Source: an uncultured Sphingomonadales bacterium (GTDB taxonomy: Bacteria; Pseudomonadota; Alphaproteobacteria; Sphingomonadales; Sphingomonadaceae). From it: DNA of 5,838 nt. The position numbers and the translations under genes are program-made. Location of the stretch: NCBI GenBank assembly GCA_937898535.1, contig CALDKP010000352.1:1-5838 (forward strand), written 5' to 3'. The notes below the pieces were generated by a model that was not told the DNA's origin, ran no database searches, and saw only the letters and a list, made by a program, of their open reading frames with translations. Positions 5,660 to 5,838 of this stretch are shown piece by piece. Within the stretch, counting starts at the first letter, position 1, and every line of letters starts with the position of its first letter.

Positions 5660-5838
5660 CCCATCACAGTGCTTTCAGTCTTTTCGCCAAAGCGCTTGGC
5701 GGACATCAGGATTGGCCCGAACAATGGCCCGATGCTGCACCAAAACCGGCTTATGATGCCATCATCGTCGGCGGCGGCGGACATGGCTTAGGGGCGGCAT
5801 ATTATCTCGCCAAAAAATACGGGATTACCAACGTCGCC
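5656..5838 (+). CDS. soxB: Sarcosine oxidase beta subunit, N-terminal 61 residues (runs off the window)
   Basis: The frame opens with the ATG that overlaps the Rieske gene's TGA (ATGA, 5656-5659) and stays open to the window end. The start reads MTHHSAFSLFAKALGGHQDW and continues to a PKPAYDAIIVGGGGHG segment (29-44), then LGAAYYLAKKYGITNVA. This closely follows the pattern of heterotetrameric sarcosine oxidase beta subunits: a short Trp- and Pro-rich lead (DWPEQWP), then the dinucleotide fold with the distinctive GGGGHG loop and AYYLAK-x-x-GITNVA. SoxB carries covalent FMN and non-covalent FAD and oxidises sarcosine to glycine, passing the methyl group to tetrahydrofolate with the alpha subunit. 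The usual gene order (soxB, D, A, G) predicts that the other subunits follow outside the window. No strong Shine-Dalgarno is present, so translation is probably coupled to the Rieske gene. Confidence 0.9.
   Translation, partial: MTHHSAFSLFAKALGGHQDWPEQWPDAAPKPAYDAIIVGGGGHGLGAAYYLAKKYGITNVA

Overview
The window looks like the left end of a metagenomic or otherwise unpolished contig. Most of it (about 850 to 5838) appears to be alphaproteobacterial DNA, probably from a Sphingomonadales-type organism. The reasons are moderate GC (about 54-58% in hand-counted lines), a carotenoid-oxygenase-family gene of the kind expanded in sphingomonads, and betaine-demethylation genes typical of Proteobacteria. 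All genes are on the + strand.

The first part is not trustworthy as natural sequence. Bases 3-27 are an Illumina sequencing adapter. Bases 28-265 encode the C-terminal end of what looks like a siphophage tail terminator. A strong GC-rich hairpin (306-328) and a perfect Shine-Dalgarno follow, then an ORF whose first ~27 codons resemble the start of an actinophage major tail protein. That ORF changes, in frame, into a carotenoid cleavage oxygenase at a short Pro-Thr-Asp motif shared by both families (about 413-443). Inside the oxygenase, GC drops abruptly from about 69% (481-840) to about 54% (841-1200), which suggests a second join between orthologues from two genomes. The C-terminal two thirds, containing all four iron-binding histidines, is otherwise intact.

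After a 191-base AT-richer spacer with two odd-centred palindromes comes a tightly packed operon, which is the biological core of the window. It holds an FAD-dependent dehydrogenase with a C-terminal GcvT (folate-binding) half (dimethylglycine/sarcosine dehydrogenase family, 1945-4452), a Rieske non-haem iron oxygenase of the glycine-betaine/stachydrine/carnitine monooxygenase type (4457-5659), and the 5' end of soxB, the beta subunit of heterotetrameric sarcosine oxidase (5656 to the window end). The gaps are 4 nt and then a 4-nt ATGA overlap.

Together the enzymes suggest sequential N-demethylation: glycine betaine to dimethylglycine (Rieske oxygenase), to sarcosine (FAD/GcvT enzyme), to glycine (sarcosine oxidase, remaining subunits presumably beyond the window), with released methyl groups passed to tetrahydrofolate. 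The substrate is inferred from families and context. No RNA genes, CRISPR arrays, insertion sequences or new defence systems are visible.
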